From the NCBI RefSeq assembly GCF_004168625.1, contig NZ_SDWW01000007.1, positions 62,001-126,000 on the forward strand: a stretch of 64,000 nucleotides of DNA. Direction: 5' to 3'. Shown here piece by piece: positions 17,389-29,300 of this stretch. Under the pieces are notes generated by a model that did not search any database, had not been told where the DNA came from, and saw only the letters and a program-made list of their open reading frames with translations. The position numbers and the translations under genes are program-made. Origin of the DNA: Pengzhenrongella frigida (GTDB lineage: Bacteria > Actinomycetota > Actinomycetes > Actinomycetales > Cellulomonadaceae). Every line of letters begins with the position of its first letter. Position 1 is the stretch's first letter.

Positions 17389-17931
17389 GCTGGTCCGGCC
17401 GAGCTCGCGCAGCCGGTCCTCGAGCGTGGTCTCGTACTCGATCTGGCAGGTCTCGGTCGCCGCGATGGTGAGCGCACCGTTCAGGCACTGCTGGCGCTCG
17501 AGCTGGACCGGCCACAGTGCGAGCAGGCTCGCCAGGGCGATCGACATCAGGGCGGTGAACGCGAGCCCGATCGCGAGCATCGGCACGAGCAGGCCCCGCA
17601 GGCCCGCGCGCCAGACGGCGCTGAGCGCGCGGATGCCGACGACGAGCGCCGCCACGACGAACCCGAGCGACGCCGCCTGCCAGGGCAGCGGGAGCGCGCT
17701 GGTCACGACGCCCGCGAGGAGCAGCAGCGAGAAGTGCTGCACCCGCCGGCTCGCCGCGCGGGTGGCCTCGGGGTCGGGGCGCGGTGCGGTCCGACCCACC
17801 TGGTCGGGGTCACCCGGCCGGGGCGGTCCGGGCGGACCGGGCACGGGGTGCGGCGGCTGGCCCGGCGGGTGAGGATCGGGCGTCGGCGGGCGCGGGGCAT
17901 TGCCCGACGGCGGTGCGTACGGATTGCCCAC
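17380..17931 (-). CDS. Small membrane protein with Pro-rich N-terminus
   Basis: 183 residues from the GTG at 17931, chosen because GGAGGG lies 4 bases upstream. The first 70 residues are Pro/Gly-rich and polar. Three hydrophobic helices follow at about 78-98, 102-120 and 125-150, then a C-terminal tail with two Cys (QQCLN, ETCQIE). It is divergent from purN. I do not recognise the family. A membrane protein at this position is common in actinobacteria. Confidence 0.65.
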   Translation of the reverse strand: MGNPYAPPSGNAPRPPTPDPHPPGQPPHPVPGPPGPPRPGDPDQVGRTAPRPDPEATRAASRRVQHFSLLLLAGVVTSALPLPWQAASLGFVVAALVVGIRALSAVWRAGLRGLLVPMLAIGLAFTALMSIALASLLALWPVQLERQQCLNGALTIAATETCQIEYETTLEDRLRELGRTSSS

Positions 17932-18037
17932 GTGCCCTCCAGGCGCTGCGCGCGACCGACCTGGCCGCACACGTCATTGTTCCCCACAACCTCGCCCCCC
18001 ACGCCCGGGGTCGTCCCCACGACGTAGGGTCGTCGCC

Positions 18038-18688
18038 GTGACCGCAGCCCACGGACCGCTCGATCCTCGCCCCGCCACGATCAGCGCGCGTCGCGTCGTG
18101 GTGCTCGTCTCGGGCGCGGGCAGCAACCTCGCCGCCCTCCTCGCCGCGCACGACGACGCGGCCTACGGAGCGCGCGTCGTCGGCGTCGTGAGCGATCGGG
18201 CGGCCGCCGGGGGGCTGGACATCGCACGCGCAGCGGGCATCCCGACCGCCGTCGTCGCCCCGCGGGACTTCGAGGACCGCACGGGCTGGGACCGGGGGCT
18301 GGCGGACACCGTGGCGATCTTCCGCCCCGACCTCGTGGTGAGCGCCGGGTTCATGCGGATCCTCGGGGCGGGGTTCCTCGCCCGGTTCCCGGCGCGCGTG
18401 CTCAACACGCATCCGGCGCTGCTGCCCGCGTTCCCGGGCGCGCACGGCGTGCGGGACGCGCTCGCGCACGGCGTCAAGGTCACCGGCTGCACGCTGCACG
18501 TGGTCGACGCCGGCGTCGACACCGGGCCCATCGTCGCCCAGGTCGCGGTCGCCGTCGGAGAAGACGACGACGAGCCGGCGCTGCACGAGCGGATCAAGGT
18601 CGCCGAGCGGGAGCTGCTCGTCGAATGGGTCGGGCGGATCGCCCGCGGCGGGCTCACGGTCGAGGGGCGCCGCGTCGTCGTCGGCTGA
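18038..18688 (+). CDS. purN: Phosphoribosylglycinamide formyltransferase
   Basis: 216 residues. It transfers formyl from 10-formyl-THF to GAR in purine synthesis. Motifs are VVLVSGAGSNLAALL (phosphate binding), the Asn/His/Asp catalytic set (LNTHPALLPAFPGAHG, and DTGPIVAQ), and VSAGFMRILG. A -10-like TAGGGT (18025-18030) ends 7 bases before the GTG, so the mRNA is probably leaderless; this fixes the start. purH follows after a ZTP riboswitch. Confidence 0.95.
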   Translation: MTAAHGPLDPRPATISARRVVVLVSGAGSNLAALLAAHDDAAYGARVVGVVSDRAAAGGLDIARAAGIPTAVVAPRDFEDRTGWDRGLADTVAIFRPDLVVSAGFMRILGAGFLARFPARVLNTHPALLPAFPGAHGVRDALAHGVKVTGCTLHVVDAGVDTGPIVAQVAVAVGEDDDEPALHERIKVAERELLVEWVGRIARGGLTVEGRRVVVG

Positions 18689-18702
18689 TCCGTTATCCTT
18701 GT

Positions 18703-18792
18703 CCCGGCCGTGACTGGCGTACCTGAGGTGGGTTCAACCATCGGGGAGCGGCCGAGGTAGTCGAAGCCGGTGCGCCGTTCGCCTGGGCGCCT
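18703..18792 (+). ncRNA. ZTP (pfl) riboswitch upstream of purH
   Basis: Conserved pfl-motif segments occur in order: CCGTGACTGGCG (from 18709), GGTGGG, the CGGGGAGCGGCC segment, and the distal CGCCTGGGCG (from 18780). The CGGCC/GGCCG ends can form the closing stem. ZTP/ZMP aptamers report 10-formyl-THF shortage, and purH consumes exactly that cofactor. A separate hairpin CTGTGC/GCACAG (18803-18819) lies between the aptamer and the ribosome site and may be part of the expression platform. Confidence 0.9.
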
Positions 18793-18843
18793 GGGTCCAT
18801 CACTGTGCAGCTCGCACAGGCCGTGCCGACCCGGGAGAGCCAC

Positions 18844-20451
<1,608 letters not shown>

Positions 20452-20494
20452 GAGTTGCGCGCCGAGCGAGCGCGAGTCGAGATAGTCCTTCGGT

Positions 20495-20528
20495 GCCGAG
20501 ATCGTCAGTTTCGATGGACGGTCTCGGC
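20495..20528 (+). terminator. Hairpin terminator after purH
   Basis: A 12-bp stem, GCCGAGATCGTC (20495-20506) with GACGGTCTCGGC (20517-20528) including one G-T pair, with a 10-base loop. It lies between convergent purH and the oxidoreductase gene. There is no clear U-tract. Confidence 0.55.
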
Positions 20529-20554
20529 CCAGATGGACTACCTCGGCATTCGTC

Positions 20555-21934
20555 CTAGCCGACGGCGTCCCGGAGGGGGCGGGTCGGGTCGGCGGCGGTC
20601 GGCGGGTCGAGGCGGGAGAGGGTGCGGCCGGTGAACAGGCGGCGCGCGGCGGCGGTGTCGCGGGGGCGGTCCACGGTGAGCACGCCGGTCAGCTCCCGCC
20701 GCCCCGGGATCGGGCTTCCGGGGCGGGTGGGGGCGAACCACAGGGCGGTCCACCCCGAGGTGCCGGTCGTTCCCGGGGTTCCCGGGGCGCCGGTCGTTCC
20801 TGGGTCGCCCGGGGCGCCGGTCGTTCCCGGGATGCCCGTGGTTCGCGAAGTACCCGTCGGATCGCCGCGCAAGACCAGGTCGTCGACGGTCAGGTTCGGC
20901 TGGCCGAACAGGGCCAGGTCGTGGCCCAGCTGGGTCGAGAAGACGTACGGCGCGGGGTCCTCGTCGGTTGCGGCGTCCGGCCCGCCGAGCAGTGCGCGCA
21001 CGGCGATCGCCGGGCCGCGCAGCGCGCCGTCCCAGTGCCCGCCCGGAACCCAGCCGTGCCGGGCCGACCGACGCCGGGCCACATCCCCGACCGCGAACAC
21101 GCGGCCGGGTGCCCCGAGCACGGCGAACCGTTCGTCGACCCGGAGCGCGCCGTCCGGGTCCCGCGGCAGCGCGGAGCCGAGCCAGGCCGTGGCGGGACGC
21201 GAGCCGACGGCGACGAGCACGACGTCGGCGGGGAGCTCGCGGCCGTCCTCGAGCCGCACGCCGTCGGCGCGCACGGCCTCGGCCGGGACGCCGGTGAGCA
21301 GCCGCACCCCGGCCGCGCGGTACCACGCAGCGGTGAGCCCACCCACGGCGGCGCCCAGCGCGACGGCGAGCGGCGCTCCGGTCGCCTCCACCACGGTGAC
21401 CTCGACGCCCGCGGCGGCCGTGACCCCGGCCACCTCAGCCCCGATCCACCCCGCGCCCACGATCACGAGGCGCGCGCCGGGCGTCAGCGCCACGCGCAGG
21501 CGGGCGGCGTCGTCGGCCGTCTGCAGGGTCCGGGCACCGGCCCACCCGACCGGACGCAGCGCGCGCGAGCCGGACGCGATCACGACGGCGTCGGCCGACA
21601 GGTCGCCGGTCGCGGTCGCGACCGTCACGCCGTCCGGTCCCACCGCGAGGCCGGTCGCCGGGTGCGCGAGCCGGACGTCGTCCGCGAGCGCCGCCACGTC
21701 GACGCCGAGCTCGCCCGTGAGCCAGGCCGGCTCGACCCGGTCGAACAGGTGCTTCGACAGTGGCGGGCGGTCGTACGGGGCCACGCCCTCCGCGCCGAGC
21801 AACGTCACCCGGCCCTCGAAACCCTGCGCCCGCAGCGCCGCGACGCTCTGGGCACCGGCGAGACCGGCGCCGACGACGACCACCGAACGAACACCGTGCG
21901 CCGACGGGCGGTCGGACCTCTGCGGAGCGGGCAC
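20555..21934 (-). CDS. FAD/NAD-dependent ferredoxin reductase-type oxidoreductase with collagen-like insert
   Basis: 459 residues. The N-terminal FAD-binding fold is SVVVVGAGLAGAQSVAALR, the central NAD(P)-binding fold is RLVIVGAGWIGAEVAG, and a FAD contact motif is RVFAVGDVA. This is the BenR/rubredoxin-ferredoxin reductase class. The start is a GTG with -10-like TACCGT (21946-21941, minus strand) 6 bases upstream, so probably leaderless. Between the core and the C-terminal reductase domain is a collagen-like tract (GTTGAPGDPG repeated), which is unusual in this family. The redox partner is not in the window. Confidence 0.88.
   Translation of the reverse strand: MPAPQRSDRPSAHGVRSVVVVGAGLAGAQSVAALRAQGFEGRVTLLGAEGVAPYDRPPLSKHLFDRVEPAWLTGELGVDVAALADDVRLAHPATGLAVGPDGVTVATATGDLSADAVVIASGSRALRPVGWAGARTLQTADDAARLRVALTPGARLVIVGAGWIGAEVAGVTAAAGVEVTVVEATGAPLAVALGAAVGGLTAAWYRAAGVRLLTGVPAEAVRADGVRLEDGRELPADVVLVAVGSRPATAWLGSALPRDPDGALRVDERFAVLGAPGRVFAVGDVARRRSARHGWVPGGHWDGALRGPAIAVRALLGGPDAATDEDPAPYVFSTQLGHDLALFGQPNLTVDDLVLRGDPTGTSRTTGIPGTTGAPGDPGTTGAPGTPGTTGTSGWTALWFAPTRPGSPIPGRRELTGVLTVDRPRDTAAARRLFTGRTLSRLDPPTAADPTRPLRDAVG
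20766..20846. repeat. 27-bp tandem repeat (3 units) encoding G-x-y triplets
   Basis: Units start at 20766, 20793 and 20820. On the minus strand each encodes nine residues of G-x-y type (TTGAPGDPG, TTGAPGTPG and a variant). The repeat lies inside the oxidoreductase gene. Confidence 0.85.
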
Positions 21935-21968
21935 GCGGCAACGGTAGTCTCCCGGCCGGGAGGCTCAG

Positions 21969-22310
21969 ATGCCGCACGGGAACGAAACGCAAGGCGAGCG
22001 CGACGGCGCCGCGGGGCCCCTCGACGCGCGTGCCGCCGCCCGGGCCTCGTTGGCCGCCGGCCGCAGCCCGACCCTGTGGTGGATCACCGCGGGCCTCGCC
22101 GTGTCGGTCGTCCTGGTCGTCGTCCGGGGGGTGCCCGTCGGGGCGCTCGCGCTGGCGGTGATGCTCGCGATCGCGGGGGCAGTCCGGGCGCTGCTGCCCG
22201 CACCGCGCGCCGCGGCGCTCACCGTGCGTTCGCGCACCCTGGACGTCGCGATCCTGTTCTCGCTCGCGATCGGGATCGGCGTCCTCTCCCAGATCATCCC
22301 GACCCGCTGA
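21969..22310 (+). CDS. DUF3017 membrane protein
   Basis: 113 residues. A charged N-terminus of about 35 residues is followed by three hydrophobic helices (36-52, 55-72, 90-108). The size, helix arrangement and place near purH/folD-type genes match actinobacterial DUF3017, whose function is unknown. GGGAGG lies 8 bases before the ATG. It is divergent from the oxidoreductase gene. Confidence 0.75.
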   Translation: MPHGNETQGERDGAAGPLDARAAARASLAAGRSPTLWWITAGLAVSVVLVVVRGVPVGALALAVMLAIAGAVRALLPAPRAAALTVRSRTLDVAILFSLAIGIGVLSQIIPTR

Positions 22311-22343
22311 GAGCCAGCCCCGGGTTCGGGCGGGCTGGCTCTC
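22309..22343. terminator. Bidirectional hairpin between DUF3017 and aquaporin genes
   Basis: A perfect 12-bp stem, GAGAGCCAGCCC (22309-22320) with GGGCTGGCTCTC (22332-22343) and an 11-base loop, begins at the DUF3017 stop codon and serves both convergent genes. Confidence 0.75.
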
Positions 22344-22371
22344 GCGCGGGCGGGCTCTCAGCGGGCTGAGG

Positions 22372-23316
22372 TCAGCCGCGCTCGTCCGTGACGATGATCT
22401 CGTCCTCCTCGAGCAGGTCGTCGTCGAACTCGTCGTCCTCGACCACGGTGGTGCCGAACTCCGTGGTGCCGAGCCCGCTGGTCGCGAACGCGCGGTAGGC
22501 GAGCCCGGCGAGGGCTGCCCCGACGAGCGGTGCCACCCAGAACAACCACAGCTGGCCGAGGGCGGAGCTCTCGGAGAACAGGGCCGCGGCGGTCGAGCGC
22601 GCGGGGTTGAGCCCGCCGTTGGTGATCGGCGAGGCGATCAGGACGAGGGCGGCGTAGGTGAGGCCGATCGCGAACGGGGCGAGCCGCTTCGCGACCCGGT
22701 TCGTCGCGCCGAGCACCACGCCCACGAGCAGGGCGGTGCCGAGGATCTCGATGAGCAGCGCCGGCAGCAGCTCGAACGAGGCCTCGCCCGTGGTCAGCGT
22801 CGCTAGCGGCGAGTGGGCGCCGAACCCGTTCGCCGTCGCGCCGAAGAAGGCCCGGGTGGTGGTCTCCGCGCCCTGGCTCACCAGGGTCGGGAGCGCCGAC
22901 GGGATGGTCAGGAACAGTGCCGCCGCGGCGAGCGCGCCGCCGACGACCTGGGCGAGCCAGTAGGGGAGCACCTCGCGCCAGGGGGACCGGCCGGCGATGG
23001 CCGCACCGAAGGTGATCGCGGGGTTGAAGTGGCCGCCCGAGACGTGCCCGAACGCGATCGTGCCGCCGACCACCGCGAGCCCGAGGCCGAGCGCCGTGCC
23101 CAGCGCGCTGGCGCCGGTGAGGGGGGTGTACAGCAGGATCCCGATGGCCGCGAGGACCAGGAGGAACGACCCGAGCGCCTCGGTGCCGAGCCGCACGAGC
23201 AGGCTCGGTCGCACCGGCACCACGACAAGGTCGAGAGCCACCTCGTCGGGGACCGGTGCAGCGGTGGCGGGGATCGCGTTCGTGGTCGGGGTGAGGTCGG
23301 GAGTGTCCTGCGACAT
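22372..23316 (-). CDS. Aquaporin-family channel (MIP)
   Basis: 314 residues with six membrane helices and both NPA boxes: [11 protein letters not shown] and [10 protein letters not shown]. This is closest in pattern to AqpZ-type water channels. A hydrophilic N-terminus of about 40 residues and a long acidic tail ([13 protein letters not shown]) are extensions beyond the usual 230-250-residue core. AAGGAC lies 4-9 bases before the ATG at 23316. It diverges from icd. Water versus small-solute selectivity cannot be decided by eye. Confidence 0.9.
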   Translation of the reverse strand: MSQDTPDLTPTTNAIPATAAPVPDEVALDLVVVPVRPSLLVRLGTEALGSFLLVLAAIGILLYTPLTGASALGTALGLGLAVVGGTIAFGHVSGGHFNPAITFGAAIAGRSPWREVLPYWLAQVVGGALAAAALFLTIPSALPTLVSQGAETTTRAFFGATANGFGAHSPLATLTTGEASFELLPALLIEILGTALLVGVVLGATNRVAKRLAPFAIGLTYAALVLIASPITNGGLNPARSTAAALFSESSALGQLWLFWVAPLVGAALAGLAYRAFATSGLGTTEFGTTVVEDDEFDDDLLEEDEIIVTDERG

Positions 23317-23470
23317 GGAAGTCCTTCTTCGGTTGCATTCGAGACGTGGGGGTTCTTTCGACCCCGGCGGAGCATGGCAAACACACCTGGGTGTCTGCTG
23401 TGCGCCCCCCAGCATGGCACTCGACGGCTCAGACCCGAGGGGGTCCGGGCAGTCAGGACGAACCGAGATC

Positions 23471-23484
23471 TCTCGATGTCGAGT
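23471..23484. promoter_or_regulatory. Near-perfect inverted repeat upstream of icd
   Basis: TCTCGATGTCGAGT is a 6+2+6 palindrome with one mismatch, 43 bp before the icd ATG. It shares ATCTCTCGATGT with the sucC upstream region. It is a candidate operator for a TCA-cycle regulator. Confidence 0.5.
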
Positions 23485-23526
23485 AATCTTGCCGGACGCA
23501 GGAATCGAGCACAGGAGAGCCCCCGC

Positions 23527-25786
<2,260 letters not shown>

Positions 25787-25816
25787 CCGCACGACCGACA
25801 GCACGGACAGCACCAC

Positions 25817-25872
25817 CAGCAGCGTCCGGGCGCCGGCGTTCTCTCGAGGACGCCCGTGCTCGGGCGCTGCTG
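25817..25872 (+). terminator. Long hairpin after mdh
   Basis: An outer stem CAGCAGCG (25817-25824) with CGCTGCTG (25865-25872) continues inward for about 14 further pairs, including G-T pairs and one mismatch, to a loop near 25841-25848. It begins 30 bases after the mdh stop. Confidence 0.75.
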
Positions 25873-25967
25873 CTGTGTCCGGGGGCGGAGGATGGGAGCC
25901 GCAAGGCCACGGTCGTCACAGGCCACGGGCGTCACAGGCCAGGGTCGTCAAGGGTGGGAGTCGTGCG

Positions 25968-26234
25968 GTGCGGATCGCGATCAGGGTGAAGCCGGGGTCC
26001 TCACGGGCCCGGGTGGGTGGCACGTACGGCGACCGCCTCGTGGTCGCCGTCAACGCGCGCGCCGTCGACGGCGGGGCGACCGAGGAGGCGCTGGCGGCGC
26101 TCGCGGACGCCCTCGGTGCCCGACGACGCCACGTGTGGCTGGTCTCCGGCGCCACGAGCCGCGACAAGCTGGTCGAGGTCGACCTCGACGCGAGCGAGAT
26201 CGAGCAGCGCCTCGCGGAGCTGCGCCTCGGGTAG
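25968..26234 (+). CDS. DUF167 (YggU-like) protein
   Basis: 88 residues from the GTG at 25968, with GGGTGGGAG 8 bases upstream. It matches the small YggU/DUF167 fold: IAIRVKPGSSRARVGG, then GGATEEALAALADALG, and WLVSGATSRDKLVEV. The function is unknown. It is a stand-alone gene between the mdh terminator and the amylopullulanase promoter. Confidence 0.85.
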   Translation: MRIAIRVKPGSSRARVGGTYGDRLVVAVNARAVDGGATEEALAALADALGARRRHVWLVSGATSRDKLVEVDLDASEIEQRLAELRLG

Positions 26235-26287
26235 CGGATCGCGCGGGCCGATCGTTCGGGCCGATCGCAACGGAGGGTGAGAAACGC

Positions 26288-26317
26288 TTGCTGCAAGTTG
26301 CAGAACAGCGTTACGCT
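26288..26317 (+). promoter_or_regulatory. Promoter and MalR-like operator of the amylopullulanase gene
   Basis: A likely -35 TTGCTG (26288-26293) and -10 TACGCT (26312-26317) are spaced by 18 bases. The perfect 13-bp palindrome CTGCAAGTTGCAG (26291-26303) overlaps the -35 and spacer. CTGCAAG/CTTGCAG half-sites are known from amylase and maltose promoters of streptomycetes (LacI-family MalR/Reg1), so repression relieved by malto-sugars is the inference. Confidence 0.55.
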
Positions 26318-26371
26318 CCGTGGCAAGCCCATAGCCCGCACACAGGTGTGCCGGCGACCAAGGAGTCAACG

Positions 26372-29300
26372 ATGACCACCGTCACCGCTCGCCTGCGTCC
26401 CCTCGTTGCGCTCGCCGCAGCCACGGCCGTCGCCCTCACGGGCGCCACGTTCGCACCGCCCGGCATCACCGCCGGCGCGGCCGCCGCAGATCGCACGTTC
26501 GCCCTGGTCGGCTCGCTGCAGAGCGAGATCGGCTGCACCGCCGACTGGCAGCCCGAGTGCGCCGCGAGCGAGCTGGTCGCCACCGGTGTCGCCGGGGTCT
26601 ACGCCGCGCAGTTCTCGGTCCCGGCCGGGACCTACGAGTACAAGGTCGCCGTCAACGACACGTGGGACGAGGCGTACGGCGTCGACGGCGGCGGCGACAA
26701 CGCCCCGATCGTGCTCGCGGGCACCACCACGCTGCGGTTCGCGTTCGACGACACCACCCACCGCATCACCCTCACCCCGGTCGACCTGCCGGCGGGCTAC
26801 ACCGCGGCCGACGACGCCCTGGTGGCCCCGCCCGTGCGCCAGCCCGGCTCCGACGAGCAGTTCTACTTCGTCATGACCGACCGGTTCGCCAACGGCGACC
26901 CGACCAACGACACCGGCGGGCTCACCGGTGACGCGCTCAGCACCGGCTTCGACCCGGCGAACAAGGGCTTCTACAACGGTGGCGACCTCGCCGGCCTGAC
27001 GGACAACCTCGACTACATCGAGGGCCTCGGCACGACGGCGATCTGGCTCACGCCGTCGTTCAAGAACCGCGCGGTCCAGGGCACGGGCGCGAACGCGTCC
27101 GCCGGATACCACGGGTACTGGATCACCGACTTCACGCAGATCGACCCGCACCTCGGCACCAACGCCGAGCTGGAGGCCCTGATCGCGGATGCGCACGCCC
27201 GTGGCATCAAGGTCTACTTCGACATCATCACGAACCACACCGCCGACGTCATCGACTACACCCAGGGCCAGTACGGCTACGTCGACCAGGCGACCACGCC
27301 CTACCAGGATGCCGCGGGCACGGCGTTCGACCCGGCCACCTACGCGGGCACCGACACCTTCCCGGCCCTGGACGCGGCGACGTCGTTCCCGTACACCCCG
27401 ACCATCGCTGCCGCCGACGCGGACCTCAAGGTGCCGGCCTGGCTCAACGACCCGACGCTCTACCACAACCGTGGCAACTCGACGTGGGCGGGCGAGTCGG
27501 TCACCTACGGCGACTTCGACGGCCTGGACGACCTGATGACCGAGCACCCCACGGTGGTCAACGGCTTCGTGGACGTCTACGACCAGTGGATCGACCTCGG
27601 CATCGACGGCTTCCGGATCGACACCGTCAAGCACGTCAACCTCGAGTTCTGGCAGAAGTGGACCACGCAGGTCCTCGACTACGCGCACAACACCGCGGGC
27701 AAGCCGGACTTCTTCATGTTCGGTGAGGTCTACGACGCCGACGCGGCAAAGCTCAGCCCGTACGTGCGCAAGACCGACATGAGCTCGGTCCTCGACTTCG
27801 CGTTCCAGGCCGGTGCGACCGGGTTCGCGCAGGGCTTCTCGGGTGCGGGCCTGTCCACGCTCTTCGCGAGCGACGACATGTACACGACCCCCGACTCCAG
27901 CGCGACCGCGTTGCCGACCTTCCTCGGCAACCACGACATGGGTCGCATCGGCTTCATGGTCAAGGGCGCGAGCGACCCGCTCGCCCGGTCCGAGCTCGCC
28001 CACTCGCTGATGTACCTGACCCGCGGCCAGCCGGTCGTCTACTACGGCGACGAGCAGGGCTTCGTCGGCAACGGCGACCTCGGCGGCAAGGACAAGGACG
28101 CCCGGCAGTCGCTGTTCGCGAGCCAGGTCCCCGAGTACTCCCAGCAGACGCTGCTGACCGGTGAGGTGGCCGGCGCCGTCGACCGGTTCGACCCGACCGC
28201 ACCGCTCTACGCGCACATCGCCGAGCTCGCCGCGCTCCGGGAGACCACCCCGGCACTGTCCCAGGGCGCGCAGATCGAGCGCTTCTCGGACGAGTCGGTC
28301 TACGCGTTCTCCCGGGTGGATGCCACCGAGAAGGTCGAGCACCTCGTCGCGCTGAACAACTCGGCCGCCGCTCGCACGGTCACCCTGACGACCCTCACCC
28401 CGGGCGCCACGTTCAGCGTGCTCTACGGCGACACCACCGCGACCACGGCCGACGCCGCCGGTCAGGTCACCGTGTCCGTCCCGGCGCTCGGGGCGGTCGT
28501 GCTCGTCGCAGGCTCCACCGTCGCCGCTCCGGCCACGACCACGCCCCTCACGCTCGCTTCCCCGAGCGCGGGCGCCGCCATCGGCGGTCTCGCGCCCGTC
28601 ACGGCCGACGTCGACGACGACGTCTGGCAGCAGACGAGCTTCTCCTACCGCGTCGCCGGTGAGACCGGCTGGACCGCGCTCGGCACCGCCGAGACCACCG
28701 ACCCGCGGGTCTTCCACGACGTCAGCGACCTCGCCAAGGGCACCCTGGTCGAGTACCGGGCCGTCTCTGTCGATGCCGCCGGGGCCAGGACCGCCGCGTC
28801 CACGTTCGCGAGCGTCGGGGTCGCCATCGACGGCGCCGTCCCGCCGCCGCCGCCCGTCGACGAGGGCCCGAAGACGGTCACCGTCGCGGGCGACCACAAC
28901 TCCGAGATGGGGTGCGCGAGCGACTGGATGCCGCTGTGCACCCAGGCCCAGCTCACCAAGCGCGCCGACGGCATGTTCGGCGGCACGTTCACGCTGCCGG
29001 CCGGGACCTACCAGTACAAGATCGCGATCAACGGCAGCTGGGACGTGAACTACGGGACCGGCGGCGTCGCCGGCGGGGACAACGCCACCTATACCCACGC
29101 GGGCGGCGAGATCACCTTCCTCTACGACCCGATCACGCACTACTTCACCTCCAGCGCCCAGGGCCCGATCCTCACCCTGCCGGGCTCGCACCAGAGCGAG
29201 GTCGGCTGCGCCGCCGACTGGCAGATCGACTGCCTCGCGGCCTGGCTGCAGGACCTCGACGGTGACGGCACGTTCACGTACACGACCGACACGATCCCCA

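Noticed and set aside
15759-17477. Minus-strand open frame across the DUF6350 gene
   Set aside because: It is Arg/Pro/His-rich low-complexity sequence; the plus strand has regular hydrophobic helices.
18805-18843. Upstream GTG start for purH
   Set aside because: It lies within the hairpin after the ZTP aptamer and has no ribosome site; the ATG at 18844 has one and fits the family N-terminus.
23380-23391. ACACCTGGGTGT inverted repeat in the aquaporin/icd intergenic region
   Set aside because: Arms are only 5 bp and nothing similar was seen upstream of another gene in the window.
22813-23526. N-terminal extension of isocitrate dehydrogenase into the aquaporin region
   Set aside because: It is antisense to the aquaporin gene; the conserved IDH N-terminus and AGGAGA site place the start at 23527.
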